64,000 nt of DNA. It comes from CAZEHS01 sp964649745 (GTDB lineage: Bacteria; Bacillota; Clostridia; Peptostreptococcales; Acidaminobacteraceae). The stretch is from the NCBI GenBank assembly GCA_964649745.1, contig CAZYQI010000020.1:1-64000 (forward strand), in the 5' to 3' direction. The notes beneath the pieces are model-generated. The model made no database searches. It saw only the letters and a list, made by a program, of their open reading frames with translations, and had not been told where the DNA came from. This document shows, one piece after another, positions 25,369 through 34,536 of the stretch; positions within the stretch are counted from its first letter, which is position 1; each line of letters opens with the position of its first letter. The position numbers and the translations under genes were made by a program.

Positions 25369-26268
25369 TTAGGATACGAAGGATTCCAATATGAACTGCC
25401 TGAATTTTTCTGAAAGGGGAGAGAGCAGCATATGTTTATGATAAACGAAATAGAAGCTGCGGCGGATAACGAGTTCTTCAATGGGGATATGTCGGAGACG
25501 TCCCTCGGCAATATCGGTTTCGGCGGCTCGTGCTGAAATGAAAGCCAAGCCCATCCCCTTTGCAACCGCATCCTTGATGGTGTCTGTATTTTCCATTGTG
25601 GCAGCCAGCTGCAGTTGATCAGGTTGGATGCCCAGCTCTTGAAGTCGGCTCTCAACAGTGCTTCGCGTGCCCGAACCGGATTCTCTTAAAATCAGCCGCT
25701 GTCTTAAAAGATCCGTTGGGGAAAGCTTTGTTATACGGCTGAGCGGGCCTTCGGAAGGTCCGATAAGGAGGACTTCATCCTGACCGATCTCTGTAAAAAC
25801 CAGCTGATTTTTTGAATCGTTGTGGGAGCCCACAATCCCGAAGTCAATTTCACCGGAAAGAAGCCTATCCAGCACTTGTTTGGAATCGAGCCGCATAAGA
25901 TTGAAACGGACATTGGGATATCTGGCCGAAAAGGAACACAAAAGATCCGTCAGCAGGTACCGTTCCGGGGTGGAGCTGGAGGCAATATCCAACGTTCCGG
26001 TGATCTCTCCCTTATATTGCTCCAGGTCAAACAGGGCCTGATCGCGCTCGTTGAGTATGACCAGAACATGGCGAAGAAGCAGTTCGCCGGCAGGGGTCAG
26101 GGAGATACGCTTATTGCTGCGATTAATCAGGAGAGCATTCATTTCACCCTCCAGATGATTCACGTGATTGCTGATAGTGGGCTGCGTAAGAAACAGTGTA
26201 TCGGCTGCTTTTGAGAAGCTGCGGGCTTTTGCTACCGCCGCAAAGCTTTCCAGGTGGCGAAAATCCAT
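25369..26268 (-). CDS. LysR family transcriptional regulator (CysB/CysL-like)
   Basis: A 299-residue LysR regulator: N-terminal winged HTH (FRHLESFAAVAKARSFSKAAD, TQPTISNHV) and a two-lobed effector domain (SSTPERYLLTDLL, RESGSGTR, the latter being typical of CysL/CysR-like members that sense small anions or sulfur/selenium compounds). AAGGAGG lies 6 nt before ATG 26268; the other ATG two codons upstream is too close to the site. It is divergent from the AlbA_2-type gene, with about 215 bp between; that gene is a natural candidate target, but no operator could be fixed by eye. Effector unknown. Confidence 0.85.
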   Translation of the reverse strand: MDFRHLESFAAVAKARSFSKAADTLFLTQPTISNHVNHLEGEMNALLINRSNKRISLTPAGELLLRHVLVILNERDQALFDLEQYKGEITGTLDIASSSTPERYLLTDLLCSFSARYPNVRFNLMRLDSKQVLDRLLSGEIDFGIVGSHNDSKNQLVFTEIGQDEVLLIGPSEGPLSRITKLSPTDLLRQRLILRESGSGTRSTVESRLQELGIQPDQLQLAATMENTDTIKDAVAKGMGLAFISARAAETDIAEGRLRHIPIEELVIRRSFYFVYHKHMLLSPLSEKFRQFILESFVS

Positions 26269-26404
26269 GGGCATCCTCCTTAAGAACGTTTTCACTTCAT
26301 ATTACCACCTTAAAGACTTTGAAACAAGCGGATTATTAGGTAATCAAATAGGGTCATAAAGATTTCGAATAGTTAAATTCAGCTGAGGTGATGCAGAAGA
26401 ATAA

Positions 26405-26436
26405 TTGAAACCCCTGGCAGGAATTTAGCTTATAAT
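26405..26436 (+). promoter_or_regulatory. Possible promoter of the AlbA_2/HATPase gene
   Basis: A perfect TATAAT at 26431-26436, about 48 nt before the start codon, with TTGAAA (26405-26410) 20 bp upstream. The spacer is long, so an activator such as the divergent LysR protein may be required. Confidence 0.35.
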
Positions 26437-26483
26437 AGCCAATATATGCTTTATGAGAAACATTCCTAGGGGAGGAAATTCCA

Positions 26484-27668
26484 ATGGACGGTCAGAAGCT
26501 GGTGACACTCCTGAAACGGAACGAAGGGCCAAAACTTGATTTCAAGGCACGGCTGGATCTCTCCACTGAATCAGGAAAGAAAGAACTGGCTAAAGACGTG
26601 ATGGCTATTGCCAACAGCCAGGGGGGACGCGGGCATATCCTTATTGGTATTGAAGATCGCACGAAGACGATCATGGGTATTTCCCAGGAGGATTACAGCG
26701 AGGAACGCATTCAGCAGATTATCAGCAACCGTTGTGAGCCTCCCCTCAGTATCCGTTATGAAACGGTTGCCGTTAGAGACAGGCTGGTAGGCGTCATAAC
26801 GATTTTTTACAGCAATAAAAAACCCCATCAGATGTATCAGACAGGGGCTTTCTATATCCGCCGGGGCTCAACCACTGATTTTGCAAGACGGGATGAAATT
26901 GCTGCCATGCTCCAGCAAGGGGGAATCATCCATAATGAACAGATTCCCATGTACAACGTGGATTACACGGTTCTGGACTGGAATCTGGTAACGGCGTATC
27001 TTAAACGAATCAATTATCCTATCCGTGAGCAGGAGGCGCTTAGAGAGTACTGCAACCTCGGACTGATGTATTTCGACAGGGACGAAGAAATGTACAGTCC
27101 TACGGTTGGCGCCATGCTGCTGTTTTGTCCGGATCTTCAGCGGTATATGCCCCATGCATCCGTAAGGATTGTGAACTGGATTACCGCTGAGCGCCAGGAA
27201 AATTGGGTCACCGGAACCGTTATCGATCTTTTGGACCGTTCCATGGCGATCATTTCAGAGGCGGTTGCCGGGACGGGATACCCGGTTGAAGCCATTGAGG
27301 AGGCACTTGCCAATGCCATCGTGCACAGGGACTATTTCGATCATTCCCGCGAAATCCTTGTTTATCTGGGACGAAAACGCATCGAAATATCCAATCCCGG
27401 TTGCATTCATGGCAAGGAACCCCTGGATAATCTTTCCCGCGAAAACAATCCCTACAGGAGAAATAACTGGCTTTATCATCAGCTGATGGTTATTGACGAA
27501 AGGAACCGCTTTACTAAATATGGTCTGGGTCTTGCACGCATCAAAGGGGTACTGAAAAATCTGGGAAAGGTAAGGTTCATAAATCTCAGAAAAATCAACA
27601 TGTTCAAGGTGGTCCTGCCAGGGGTTTCTCAGGTGAACCACGGAAAAACAAACAAAAACGAGGCATGA
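26484..27668 (+). CDS. AlbA_2 (Schlafen AAA_4-like) and HATPase domain protein
   Basis: A 394-residue protein of the type often annotated as RecG-like or putative transcriptional regulator. The N-terminal AlbA_2 domain (about 1-125) shows GPKLDFKARLD, AIANSQGGRGHILIGIED and YIRRGSTT, typical for this predicted DNA-binding/ATPase fold. The C-terminal part has a GHKL-type ATPase segment with EEALANAIVHRDY (N-box) and KYGLGLARIKG. The start has GGGGAGG. Its stop codon TGA is part of the sequence duplicated by repeat copy 3, which lies immediately downstream. The biological role is unknown; regulatory functions and phage-defence links have been suggested for relatives. Confidence 0.75.
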   Translation: MDGQKLVTLLKRNEGPKLDFKARLDLSTESGKKELAKDVMAIANSQGGRGHILIGIEDRTKTIMGISQEDYSEERIQQIISNRCEPPLSIRYETVAVRDRLVGVITIFYSNKKPHQMYQTGAFYIRRGSTTDFARRDEIAAMLQQGGIIHNEQIPMYNVDYTVLDWNLVTAYLKRINYPIREQEALREYCNLGLMYFDRDEEMYSPTVGAMLLFCPDLQRYMPHASVRIVNWITAERQENWVTGTVIDLLDRSMAIISEAVAGTGYPVEAIEEALANAIVHRDYFDHSREILVYLGRKRIEISNPGCIHGKEPLDNLSRENNPYRRNNWLYHQLMVIDERNRFTKYGLGLARIKGVLKNLGKVRFINLRKINMFKVVLPGVSQVNHGKTNKNEA

Positions 27669-27868
27669 AGAAAAACCCTCTGTACTACGCAACTTTGAAC
27701 TCCCGGTTGGAGAAAATAACGAACAGGTCTTTCGCAGAAATTCAAACTCACTTCGTTCAAACAGTGAATTTCTAACGGCTACAGACCTCGTTCTATTTTC
27801 TTGCCAACCTCCGTTAGGTTGCTCCGCACAGAGGGTTTTTCTTCTGGATAGTCTTTTTCATCAGTCAG
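27669..27868 (+). repeat. Palindromic repeat element, copy 3 (~200 bp)
   Basis: Same sequence as copy 1 with a few changes, but lacking the first CAGTTT at the left end. AACGAGGCATGA occurs on both sides (27657-27668 and 27869-27880); on the left it is the end of the coding region including the stop codon, on the right it begins the hairpin terminator. This is good evidence that the element inserted after the stop codon with duplication of the target. Confidence 0.85.
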
Positions 27869-27903
27869 AACGAGGCATGACCCTTTGGGTCATGCCCCGT
27901 TCT
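27867..27903. terminator. Terminator hairpin between convergent genes
   Basis: A 17-bp stem (one mismatch) AGAACGAGGCATGACCC with its partner and loop TTT, formed by the 3' end copied from the plus-strand gene and the 3' end of the minus-strand gene, whose stop codon lies inside it (27890-27892). No clear T-run follows. Confidence 0.6.
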
Positions 27904-28270
27904 GTTCCAGGTTCAAAAGCCATTTGTGTGCCTCATCTTCTGTACTGAACATGGCGCAGACACAGCTGCTTTCACTGAGCTGGTTAATAAGGTGACAATA
28001 GCGTTCCCCTATGGTTCCGGGTTCGGATGTAATGGCCAAGGGGTGCTCCCGGTTTTGTATGCGGGCGATGTATTCAAGGGCCTCGAACTCAATCCCTTGA
28101 ATATGATTCCAATCCATCAGGATGGGTGTGGTGTCGAACTTGCTTTGAATGTATTGATAAATACGGGTCACATCCTCCAATGTTAAGATCACATTCGGTT
28201 TGAAGTGAACTTCCCAGTAAGGATGGTCATTTTGTTCAATTGTGGCGATGCTGGTTGATTCCTTGTGCAT
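27890..28270 (-). CDS. Hypothetical protein, STAS-like
   Basis: A 126-residue soluble protein of unknown function. The alternation of predicted strands and helices (VHFKPNVILTLEDVTRIYQYI, PILMDWNHIQGIEFEALEYIA, PLAITSEPGT, FSTEDEAHKWLL) suggests a STAS/SpoIIAA-like fold, in which a FSTEDEAHKWL-type C-terminal helix is common, but no phospho-site is evident. Start chosen at 28270 because AGAAGGGA is properly spaced; earlier ATGs at 28288 and 28276 are possible. It follows the diguanylate cyclase gene on the same strand after about 125 nt and could belong to a regulatory cassette with it. Confidence 0.5.
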   Translation of the reverse strand: MHKESTSIATIEQNDHPYWEVHFKPNVILTLEDVTRIYQYIQSKFDTTPILMDWNHIQGIEFEALEYIARIQNREHPLAITSEPGTIGERYCHLINQLSESSCVCAMFSTEDEAHKWLLNLEQNGA

Positions 28271-28395
28271 AGGCATCCCTTCTTCCATAAAATCACAAAT
28301 ATGCTTACGTTCTTAATACCCGGTTTTAGGCACCGTAAACCGACAAGAAGAAAATTAAGCTTTTGTAAGAAGTTCAGCAGGTCGCCATGGGGGCG

Positions 28396-29577
28396 TTAGT
28401 GACACACTTGGTTTCGTCCCTTTTCCTTCGCCCGGTACAATGCCTTGTCCGCCATTCGGAGAACCTCCGCAGGGCGGGAATCCACGCTGTTTTCAGCAAA
28501 GCCGAGACTGACAGTCAACAGGAGTTTTCTTCCTCCTCTTGATCGTCCAGGGGGTGAATGGGTGATCAAGGGCTCCGTCTCCACCTTGCGCCGGATTTCC
28601 TCAAGATTTATCAAGGCATGGGCGGTATCGCGGCCTGGGTAGATAACGGTGAATTCCTCACCGCCGAAGCGGTAAATTCTGCCTGCGCGGAGGGCGCGTT
28701 TCATCGTGCGTGCTACATGGCGAAGCGCTTCATCCCCCACATCGTGTCCGTACTTGTCGTTGAACTGCTTAAAGTGATCAATGTCGATCATGGCCAGGGT
28801 ATAAAGCCCTGTGAGCTTTTGCAAATCCTCATTCAGAGCTCTGCGCCCCGGGGTTCCGGTAAGGTCATCAAGATAAGCCATGTTATAGGATTTTTGTATC
28901 AGTGTAAGCAAGTGATAAAGAGCGCTGCCGGATATGAAAAGACTGTACCAAAGGACATCATTGGGTTTTAGGAAGGCCATAAACACAGTGGATAACGAGA
29001 AAAACTGAACGCTCTGATTGGAGTCCCGTTTTAAAAAATCCCGGAGAATGAATACCGCGAGGCTGAACAGGAAAATAACCGCCACCAAGTCGTCTGGAAT
29101 AAGGTTCCGTTGAAAATTCACAGGAAACAGGGCATATCCTTTTAAAGCAGAAAGCCATGTTTCCTGGAACAGCAGGCAGTAAAGCATCAGAATAGCCTGG
29201 ATGCCCAGCAGGATAAGCTTGGAATAACCGGAGGGGCTTAATATGCCCCGTTCCTGGGTATTTGCAAAAAACAGGGTGTTCAGAGGAATCAGGATACCGG
29301 TACAAAAGAAGAGGAGGTCAAAAAAACGGTTTTCGGTCTGGTGGGTATGAAGGACAAGCAACGCCAGGGAGGTTAGCACAAGCGTGAAGAAAAGCTTGGA
29401 TTTATTAAAAAGAACAGCCAGTACAAGCCCCAGGGCCAGGAGAAAAAATGGGATCACCTTAAGGATTATGGACAACTCAGCCGCAAACACCGCCAACTGA
29501 AGTGAACAGAGGACCAAGACAAAAAAAATCAAAAAATTCAGCCAGTTGCGCTGGAGATAATCTTTAATAAACGGCAT
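28396..29577 (-). CDS. Membrane-bound diguanylate cyclase
   Basis: A 393-residue protein. About 200 N-terminal residues form a bundle of roughly eight hydrophobic segments (an integral-membrane sensor of no recognised family), followed by a GGDEF domain with DDLTGTPGRRAL, IDHFKQFND and an intact GGEEF. The RxxD inhibitory site is absent (ALRAG at that position), so the enzyme should lack classical product inhibition. It makes c-di-GMP from two GTP. AAAGGAG precedes the start. It lies 35 nt downstream of the tail-anchored protein gene, on the same strand, so the two are probably co-transcribed. Confidence 0.85.
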   Translation of the reverse strand: MPFIKDYLQRNWLNFLIFFVLVLCSLQLAVFAAELSIILKVIPFFLLALGLVLAVLFNKSKLFFTLVLTSLALLVLHTHQTENRFFDLLFFCTGILIPLNTLFFANTQERGILSPSGYSKLILLGIQAILMLYCLLFQETWLSALKGYALFPVNFQRNLIPDDLVAVIFLFSLAVFILRDFLKRDSNQSVQFFSLSTVFMAFLKPNDVLWYSLFISGSALYHLLTLIQKSYNMAYLDDLTGTPGRRALNEDLQKLTGLYTLAMIDIDHFKQFNDKYGHDVGDEALRHVARTMKRALRAGRIYRFGGEEFTVIYPGRDTAHALINLEEIRRKVETEPLITHSPPGRSRGGRKLLLTVSLGFAENSVDSRPAEVLRMADKALYRAKEKGRNQVCH

Positions 29578-29612
29578 GAGGGACTCCTTTATTCAGAAAC
29601 AGGATCAGTCAA

Positions 29613-30530
29613 TCAAAAGATGAATTTGTAAAGGATAAACGCCATAACCAGCAGGGCGATCCCTATGAGGAATATGGGGCCAGAAAATTTTCCGGAAGGA
29701 TTGACCGGATGGGCGGTTTTAACAGCGGCTTCCGGATAAAAGCAGGAAAAGCAGCTTTCGTGAATATAATTCTCGAAGGTGGCTCCGTGGGAATCATTGA
29801 CCACAACCACGTCAAGATCGCACAGGGTAAGGAAAAGAAGGGCAAGACTGGCCCGCATGGATTCCCGTGAGTCGTAAGGTTTGGTGCTGTCGTCCACCAG
29901 CAGCTTGGGAACCTCCCCCTGAAAATCGAACCAATTGTACAGCTCAATCACAGCAGGACGCATGCGAACAATCGTTTCAATAATCTGGCTGGCGCTTAAA
30001 TCGAAGGCTTCCGTGAAAAGCACCTGGGGGTTGCCCAGAATAAACTCCAGCTTGGATAACCAGATGTTTTGATACGAAGATTTTAGTGAAGAAAGGCCAT
30101 ATCCGGGGGATTTTTTAAGACCTTCCCGATCTAAAATCCCCTTGCTATAGAAAAGAGAAAAATCAACGACATCACCATAAGCACGCTGATAAAGGGGGCT
30201 GTTGAAGCCCGTACGAAGAACGCCTGGAGAATCGTTTCGGTTCAGCAGCTTCGTATAATGATTCTTCGTATCCCGGTCAGTAATCACCTTTACAAACAGG
30301 TTTGGAATATTCACAACGGAATCGGACTCCGTATAGTCTGGGCGGAATCGGGCTTCTACCCCGTAAAGGATGAGGAATTCTTCAAAGGTGGTTTTTATGA
30401 TAGAATTGGTAAGCTGGGCATTTTCAAGCTTATAAGGGTGGTTCAGTTCAGGAACCATAGCGTGGATCTCTTTTTCGAAACGTCGCGCATCGCTGTCACC
30501 TGCGATGGGTTGCGTGTCCTGAGAGCTCAT
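29613..30530 (-). CDS. Tail-anchored hypothetical protein
   Basis: A 305-residue protein with no family I can name with confidence. It has a long soluble region, with a block VIELYNWFDFQGEVPKLLVD and then LALLFLTLCDLDVVVVND, and one C-terminal hydrophobic segment (about 283-303) ending at the terminus: a tail-anchored topology with the bulk in the cytoplasm. The start at 30530 has AAGGAGGT. The Cys pair in SCFSCF could bind metal. It precedes the diguanylate cyclase in the same operon and may be a partner. A weak, unchecked likeness to YceG-type tellurium-cluster proteins was noticed but is not relied on. Confidence 0.45.
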   Translation of the reverse strand: MSSQDTQPIAGDSDARRFEKEIHAMVPELNHPYKLENAQLTNSIIKTTFEEFLILYGVEARFRPDYTESDSVVNIPNLFVKVITDRDTKNHYTKLLNRNDSPGVLRTGFNSPLYQRAYGDVVDFSLFYSKGILDREGLKKSPGYGLSSLKSSYQNIWLSKLEFILGNPQVLFTEAFDLSASQIIETIVRMRPAVIELYNWFDFQGEVPKLLVDDSTKPYDSRESMRASLALLFLTLCDLDVVVVNDSHGATFENYIHESCFSCFYPEAAVKTAHPVNPSGKFSGPIFLIGIALLVMAFILYKFIF

Positions 30531-30719
30531 CGAAGACCTCCTTGGGGCATTGGGGATAATGCAAGGGATACCGCTGGCATACGGCGGCGCTTTCATATCC
30601 GATTATATCAAAATTGCAGGGGGAATGGAATTTGTGATCCCTTTTAGACTTACGGTGATTGCCGCCATGGATTCCGGGGAATAATTTATGCAAGTAATAA
30701 AACCCTGGGGGTAAAATAG

Positions 30720-30750
30720 TTGCAACGGATAACACGAATTTCTAAATAAT
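30720..30750 (+). repeat. Degenerate CACGGAT-type repeat half-copy
   Basis: TTGCAACGGATAACACGAAT and the following AT-rich bases resemble the fuller repeat at 51087 and the palindromic element at 60562. It lies before the PAS-GGDEF-HD-GYP gene. Weak match. Confidence 0.35.
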
Positions 30751-30809
30751 CAGTATCTTATTTATCACGATTCTGAGTCAGGAATAATTATGTAGGGGAG
30801 GGGGATTTT

Positions 30810-33131
30810 ATGAAACGGAGAATACACAGTCTGTCCGTTTTTTGTCTGGCAGTTATCCTTCTCTCTTTGTGTGCCTCTGTCCATGCAGACAGTGATGTGG
30901 TGCCCCGGGATATTTTTGAAAACCAGAACACCGTCATGCTTATCATGAATGCCGATTCCGGTGCAATCATTAACGCCAATCGGGCTGCAGAAAGGTTCTA
31001 CGGATACACCCTTGCGGAACTGAAAAGCATGAACATTGACCAAATAAACACCATGGCGCCGGAAGAAATCAAGAAAGAGCGGGCTGCGGCGCTGTTGCAG
31101 GAGCGGAATTATTTTGAGTTTCAACACAAGCTGAAGGACGGAAGAATAAAATATGTTGAGGTTTACTCAACCCCCTACACCCTGGATAGGGGGAATAAGC
31201 TGTTGTTTTCCATCGTTCACGATGTAACTGAAAAGAAGGTAGCCGAAGATCAGGCGGCCATGAGCAGAGTTATCATCATGGCCTGTCTGACCATGTTGGT
31301 GGGGGTTCTGATCCTGGTTTTGTACATGAATAACCGATCCAAAAGAGAGTTGGACAGGTCAAACCAGCAATTGAAGAGCTTGTTTGACAATATGCAGGAG
31401 GGATTTGCGTTACATGAGATCATTTGTGATGATAAGGGGAAGCCGGTGGATTACCGATTCCTTGATGCAAACCTGGCGTTTGAATGCATTACGGGATTGA
31501 AGTTAGAGGTTATTAAGAACAACAAGGTCAAGACCCTTATGCCAACGACGGAAAGCTATTGGATTGAGAAATATGGGAAGGTTGCCTTATCCGGCGAACC
31601 CATCACCTTTGCGAATTATTCGAAAACGCTGAACAAATATTTTCATGTCAGTGTCTACCGGCCTTTCAAGAATCAATTCGTAACGATTTTCACAGATATC
31701 ACCAAGCAAAAGGAATTGGAGAACACCCTTCGCAGTGAAAGAGCACTGTTCAAGACAACTCTGCATTCCATTGGGGACGGCGTCATTTCCACAGACGAAA
31801 GCGGACATATTGAGATCATGAATGCTGTAGCCGAGGAGCTGACCGGCTGGACCAGCGCAGATGCAAAGGGACGGGATATCAGAGAGGTTTTCGTTGTGGT
31901 TGATGAACTTACGAAAGAAAAGCGGGAAATTTCTCCTTCCGCACCGGATGAAGAGCAGGATGAATATGCTCTGCGCAGCGGCTCCCTTCTGATCAGAAAG
32001 AATGGAGAGAGTATCCCCATTGAGGAAACGGCCTCACGGATTAAGACCGAAAAGGGGCGGGATCACGGATTGGTGATTGTTTTCAAGGATTATACAGAAA
32101 AGAGGGAGAAGCAGGCGCAGATCGTGTACCTGAGCTATCATGATCAACTGACTGGCCTCTACAACAGACGCTTTTTTGAGGAAGAACTCCACCGTCTCGA
32201 TACGGAAAGGAACCTTCCCCTTACCATTGCAATGGTGGACGTCAACGGGCTTAAGCTGACCAATGATGCCTTTGGACATCTGGTAGGAGACGAGCTTTTA
32301 AAGAGGGTTTCCAATGTGATTAAGGAAGAATGTAGAGCGGATGACATTATATCCCGCATAGGAGGGGACGAGTTCGTCGTTCTGCTTCCCAATACCACCG
32401 CAGAGGAAACAAGCCTTATTATGCAAAGGGTATACAGCGCGATTTCCGAGGAGCGCCTTCAGGGTCTCATCATATCCGTTTCTGTAGGCTGGGATACCAA
32501 GTCCAAGATTGAGCAGTCCACTCAGGATGTATTCATCAGAGCAGAAGAGCACATGTATCGCAAGAAGCTGACGGAAAGCCAAAGCATGCGAAACAAGACC
32601 ATCCAGGTCATCCTGAAAACCTTGAACGAGAAAAGTGAGAGAGAGAAGATTCACTCGGAGAAAGTCAGCGTAATCAGCAAACGGATCGGAGAGGCAATGA
32701 ATCTGAGCCATGATGTGCTGAATGAGATTGAAATTGCGGGACTGATGCACGATATCGGAAAGATTTCAGTAAGTGAGGCCGTACTGAATAAACCGGACCG
32801 ATTGACTGAATCGGATTATGAAGAAATTAAGCGACACCCTGAAAGCGGCTACCAGATCCTGAAATCGGTTGACAGCTACTCCTTCCTGGCAGAATATGCC
32901 CTCTCTCACCATGAAAGGTGGGATGGAGAAGGATACCCCCGAGGTCTTAAGGGTGAGGAGATTCCCCTGATAGCCAGAATTATCAGTGTTGCCGACGCAT
33001 TTGAGGCCATGACGTCGGAACGCCCCTACCGAAAGGCCATGAGCGAAGAGGAGGCCTATGCAGAGCTGAAAAAGCATGCGGGTACCCAATTCGACCCCGT
33101 CATTGTCGAACGGTGGCTTCAGCATTGTTGA
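30810..33131 (+). CDS. PAS-GGDEF-HD-GYP sensor protein
   Basis: A 773-residue c-di-GMP turnover protein. A signal peptide-like start (residues 1-26) precedes an extracytoplasmic PAS domain (about 30-145), then a membrane segment (about 155-175), two further PAS domains (about 185-300 and 310-435), a GGDEF domain with an intact GGDEF at 518-522 and an RADD inhibitory site five residues before it, and an HD-GYP phosphodiesterase with HDIGK (about 647) and a GYP motif (about 708). Both synthase and hydrolase domains look active. The start has GGGGAGGGGG. It is monocistronic with its own terminator. The signal sensed is unknown. Confidence 0.88.
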   Translation: MKRRIHSLSVFCLAVILLSLCASVHADSDVVPRDIFENQNTVMLIMNADSGAIINANRAAERFYGYTLAELKSMNIDQINTMAPEEIKKERAAALLQERNYFEFQHKLKDGRIKYVEVYSTPYTLDRGNKLLFSIVHDVTEKKVAEDQAAMSRVIIMACLTMLVGVLILVLYMNNRSKRELDRSNQQLKSLFDNMQEGFALHEIICDDKGKPVDYRFLDANLAFECITGLKLEVIKNNKVKTLMPTTESYWIEKYGKVALSGEPITFANYSKTLNKYFHVSVYRPFKNQFVTIFTDITKQKELENTLRSERALFKTTLHSIGDGVISTDESGHIEIMNAVAEELTGWTSADAKGRDIREVFVVVDELTKEKREISPSAPDEEQDEYALRSGSLLIRKNGESIPIEETASRIKTEKGRDHGLVIVFKDYTEKREKQAQIVYLSYHDQLTGLYNRRFFEEELHRLDTERNLPLTIAMVDVNGLKLTNDAFGHLVGDELLKRVSNVIKEECRADDIISRIGGDEFVVLLPNTTAEETSLIMQRVYSAISEERLQGLIISVSVGWDTKSKIEQSTQDVFIRAEEHMYRKKLTESQSMRNKTIQVILKTLNEKSEREKIHSEKVSVISKRIGEAMNLSHDVLNEIEIAGLMHDIGKISVSEAVLNKPDRLTESDYEEIKRHPESGYQILKSVDSYSFLAEYALSHHERWDGEGYPRGLKGEEIPLIARIISVADAFEAMTSERPYRKAMSEEEAYAELKKHAGTQFDPVIVERWLQHC

Positions 33132-33162
33132 GAGTCAAAGGACATACAAACACTAACACGTG

Positions 33163-33214
33163 AACAGCACCCCGATGCTAGACGATGGTTCTAAGCCTAG
33201 GGGTGCTGTTTTAT
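33163..33214 (+). terminator. Terminator after the PAS-GGDEF-HD-GYP gene
   Basis: An 11-bp AACAGCACCCC/GGGGTGCTGTT stem with a 26-nt loop followed by TTATT. Confidence 0.7.
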
Positions 33215-33249
33215 TGAAGGGGTTCATGGGGTGAGGGCAACGGATCGTT

Positions 33250-34431
33250 TTATACCTCGGGAGGCTCCGTTAAAATACGTTTGTTCAGGCTTTCCACCAT
33301 AACAATCAGGAGGAGCAGCAGTGCTCCAATGTAGAAAGGAAGCAGGGCGTATCCCTCTTTGGATGCCAACAGACCGAACAGAGGCGGCATAAATGTGGAA
33401 CCGATATAGGCACAGGCCATTTGGATGCCCATGATGGATTGAGAATGTTCTCTGCCGAAGTTGACGGGCGTATCATGGAGAAGGCTGGGATAGATAGGGG
33501 CACATCCGAAACCCAGCAGGAAAAATCCTCCCAGAAGGAGTAGGTTGTCTAGGGGCAGTGCGATAAGAAGTGTCCCTGCAACAAGAAGAACCTCGCCGAT
33601 TCGGATCATCTGCCGGTTGCTGAACCGGAGCGTCATAAAACCGGACAGGAACCTCCCCAGCGTGATTCCCAGATAGAACAGGGCAATCCACCGAGCGGCT
33701 GTTTCGGGGGGAATGTGTCTGACGATGACCAGGTAGCTGCTCCCCCATAATCCGGCGGTGGCTTCGATGGCACAGTAGCAGAAAAAAGAGGCTAAAACCT
33801 GATGTGCACCTGGCAAACGCAATAATTCATGTAATTTGATCGACGGACTTCGATGGGCTTTTGCCGGAATACGGGTAGCGGCGGCATGTTTCCACAGAGG
33901 TAAGGATATCACGAGGATCACTGCCAAGGTAAACTGGATCATTCCAATGGTGAGATAACCTCCCCGCCATGAGTTGAACCGAAGCAGACATACAGACATG
34001 ATAATCGGGCCCATGGTTGCGCCGACTCCCCAAAAGCAGTGCAGCCAGCTCATGTGCCGGGCTTTGTAGTGGTTGGCAACATAATTGTTAAGTGCCGTAT
34101 CCACAGAACCGGCGCCCAGACCCAAGGGGATGGCATAGAAACACAGCTCCGCATAGCTTCTTGAAAAAGAGAACCCCAGCAAGGCGCAAGCCGTCATCAG
34201 CACACTGACCGCAGTGACCCCGCCTGTTCCAAAACGCTTGATCAGCCGGTCGCTGAAAATACTGGAAACGATGGTTCCGCCGGCAATCAGCATAAACAGG
34301 ATACCGGCATAGGAAATGGGTACTGAAAGCTCCTGATACACAGAGGGCCACACGGATCCAAGGATAGAATCCGGCAATCCCAGGCTGATGAAGGAAATAT
34401 AGATGATAATCAACAGCAATACAGCAACCAT
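33250..34431 (-). CDS. MFS transporter
   Basis: A 393-residue major facilitator superfamily permease with about 12 hydrophobic segments. A conserved loop near segments 2-3 reads SDRLIKRFGTGGV, and the FWGVGATMGPII stretch sits where segment 5 is expected; overall likeness is to the FucP/YbjJ-like sugar or drug permease group. The start at 34431 has GAGGAG. It is upstream of and co-directional with a two-pass membrane gene. The substrate is not known. Confidence 0.8.
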   Translation of the reverse strand: MVAVLLLIIIYISFISLGLPDSILGSVWPSVYQELSVPISYAGILFMLIAGGTIVSSIFSDRLIKRFGTGGVTAVSVLMTACALLGFSFSRSYAELCFYAIPLGLGAGSVDTALNNYVANHYKARHMSWLHCFWGVGATMGPIIMSVCLLRFNSWRGGYLTIGMIQFTLAVILVISLPLWKHAAATRIPAKAHRSPSIKLHELLRLPGAHQVLASFFCYCAIEATAGLWGSSYLVIVRHIPPETAARWIALFYLGITLGRFLSGFMTLRFSNRQMIRIGEVLLVAGTLLIALPLDNLLLLGGFFLLGFGCAPIYPSLLHDTPVNFGREHSQSIMGIQMACAYIGSTFMPPLFGLLASKEGYALLPFYIGALLLLLIVMVESLNKRILTEPPEV

Positions 34432-34536
34432 ACGAAACTCCTCGGAGACAGATACGACAATCTCAGCCTGTCATCCTTGTATTCATTGAAAACTTAAAAG
34501 AGAGCGGTACGTAATCCGCTAAACAGCCGGGTGTAT

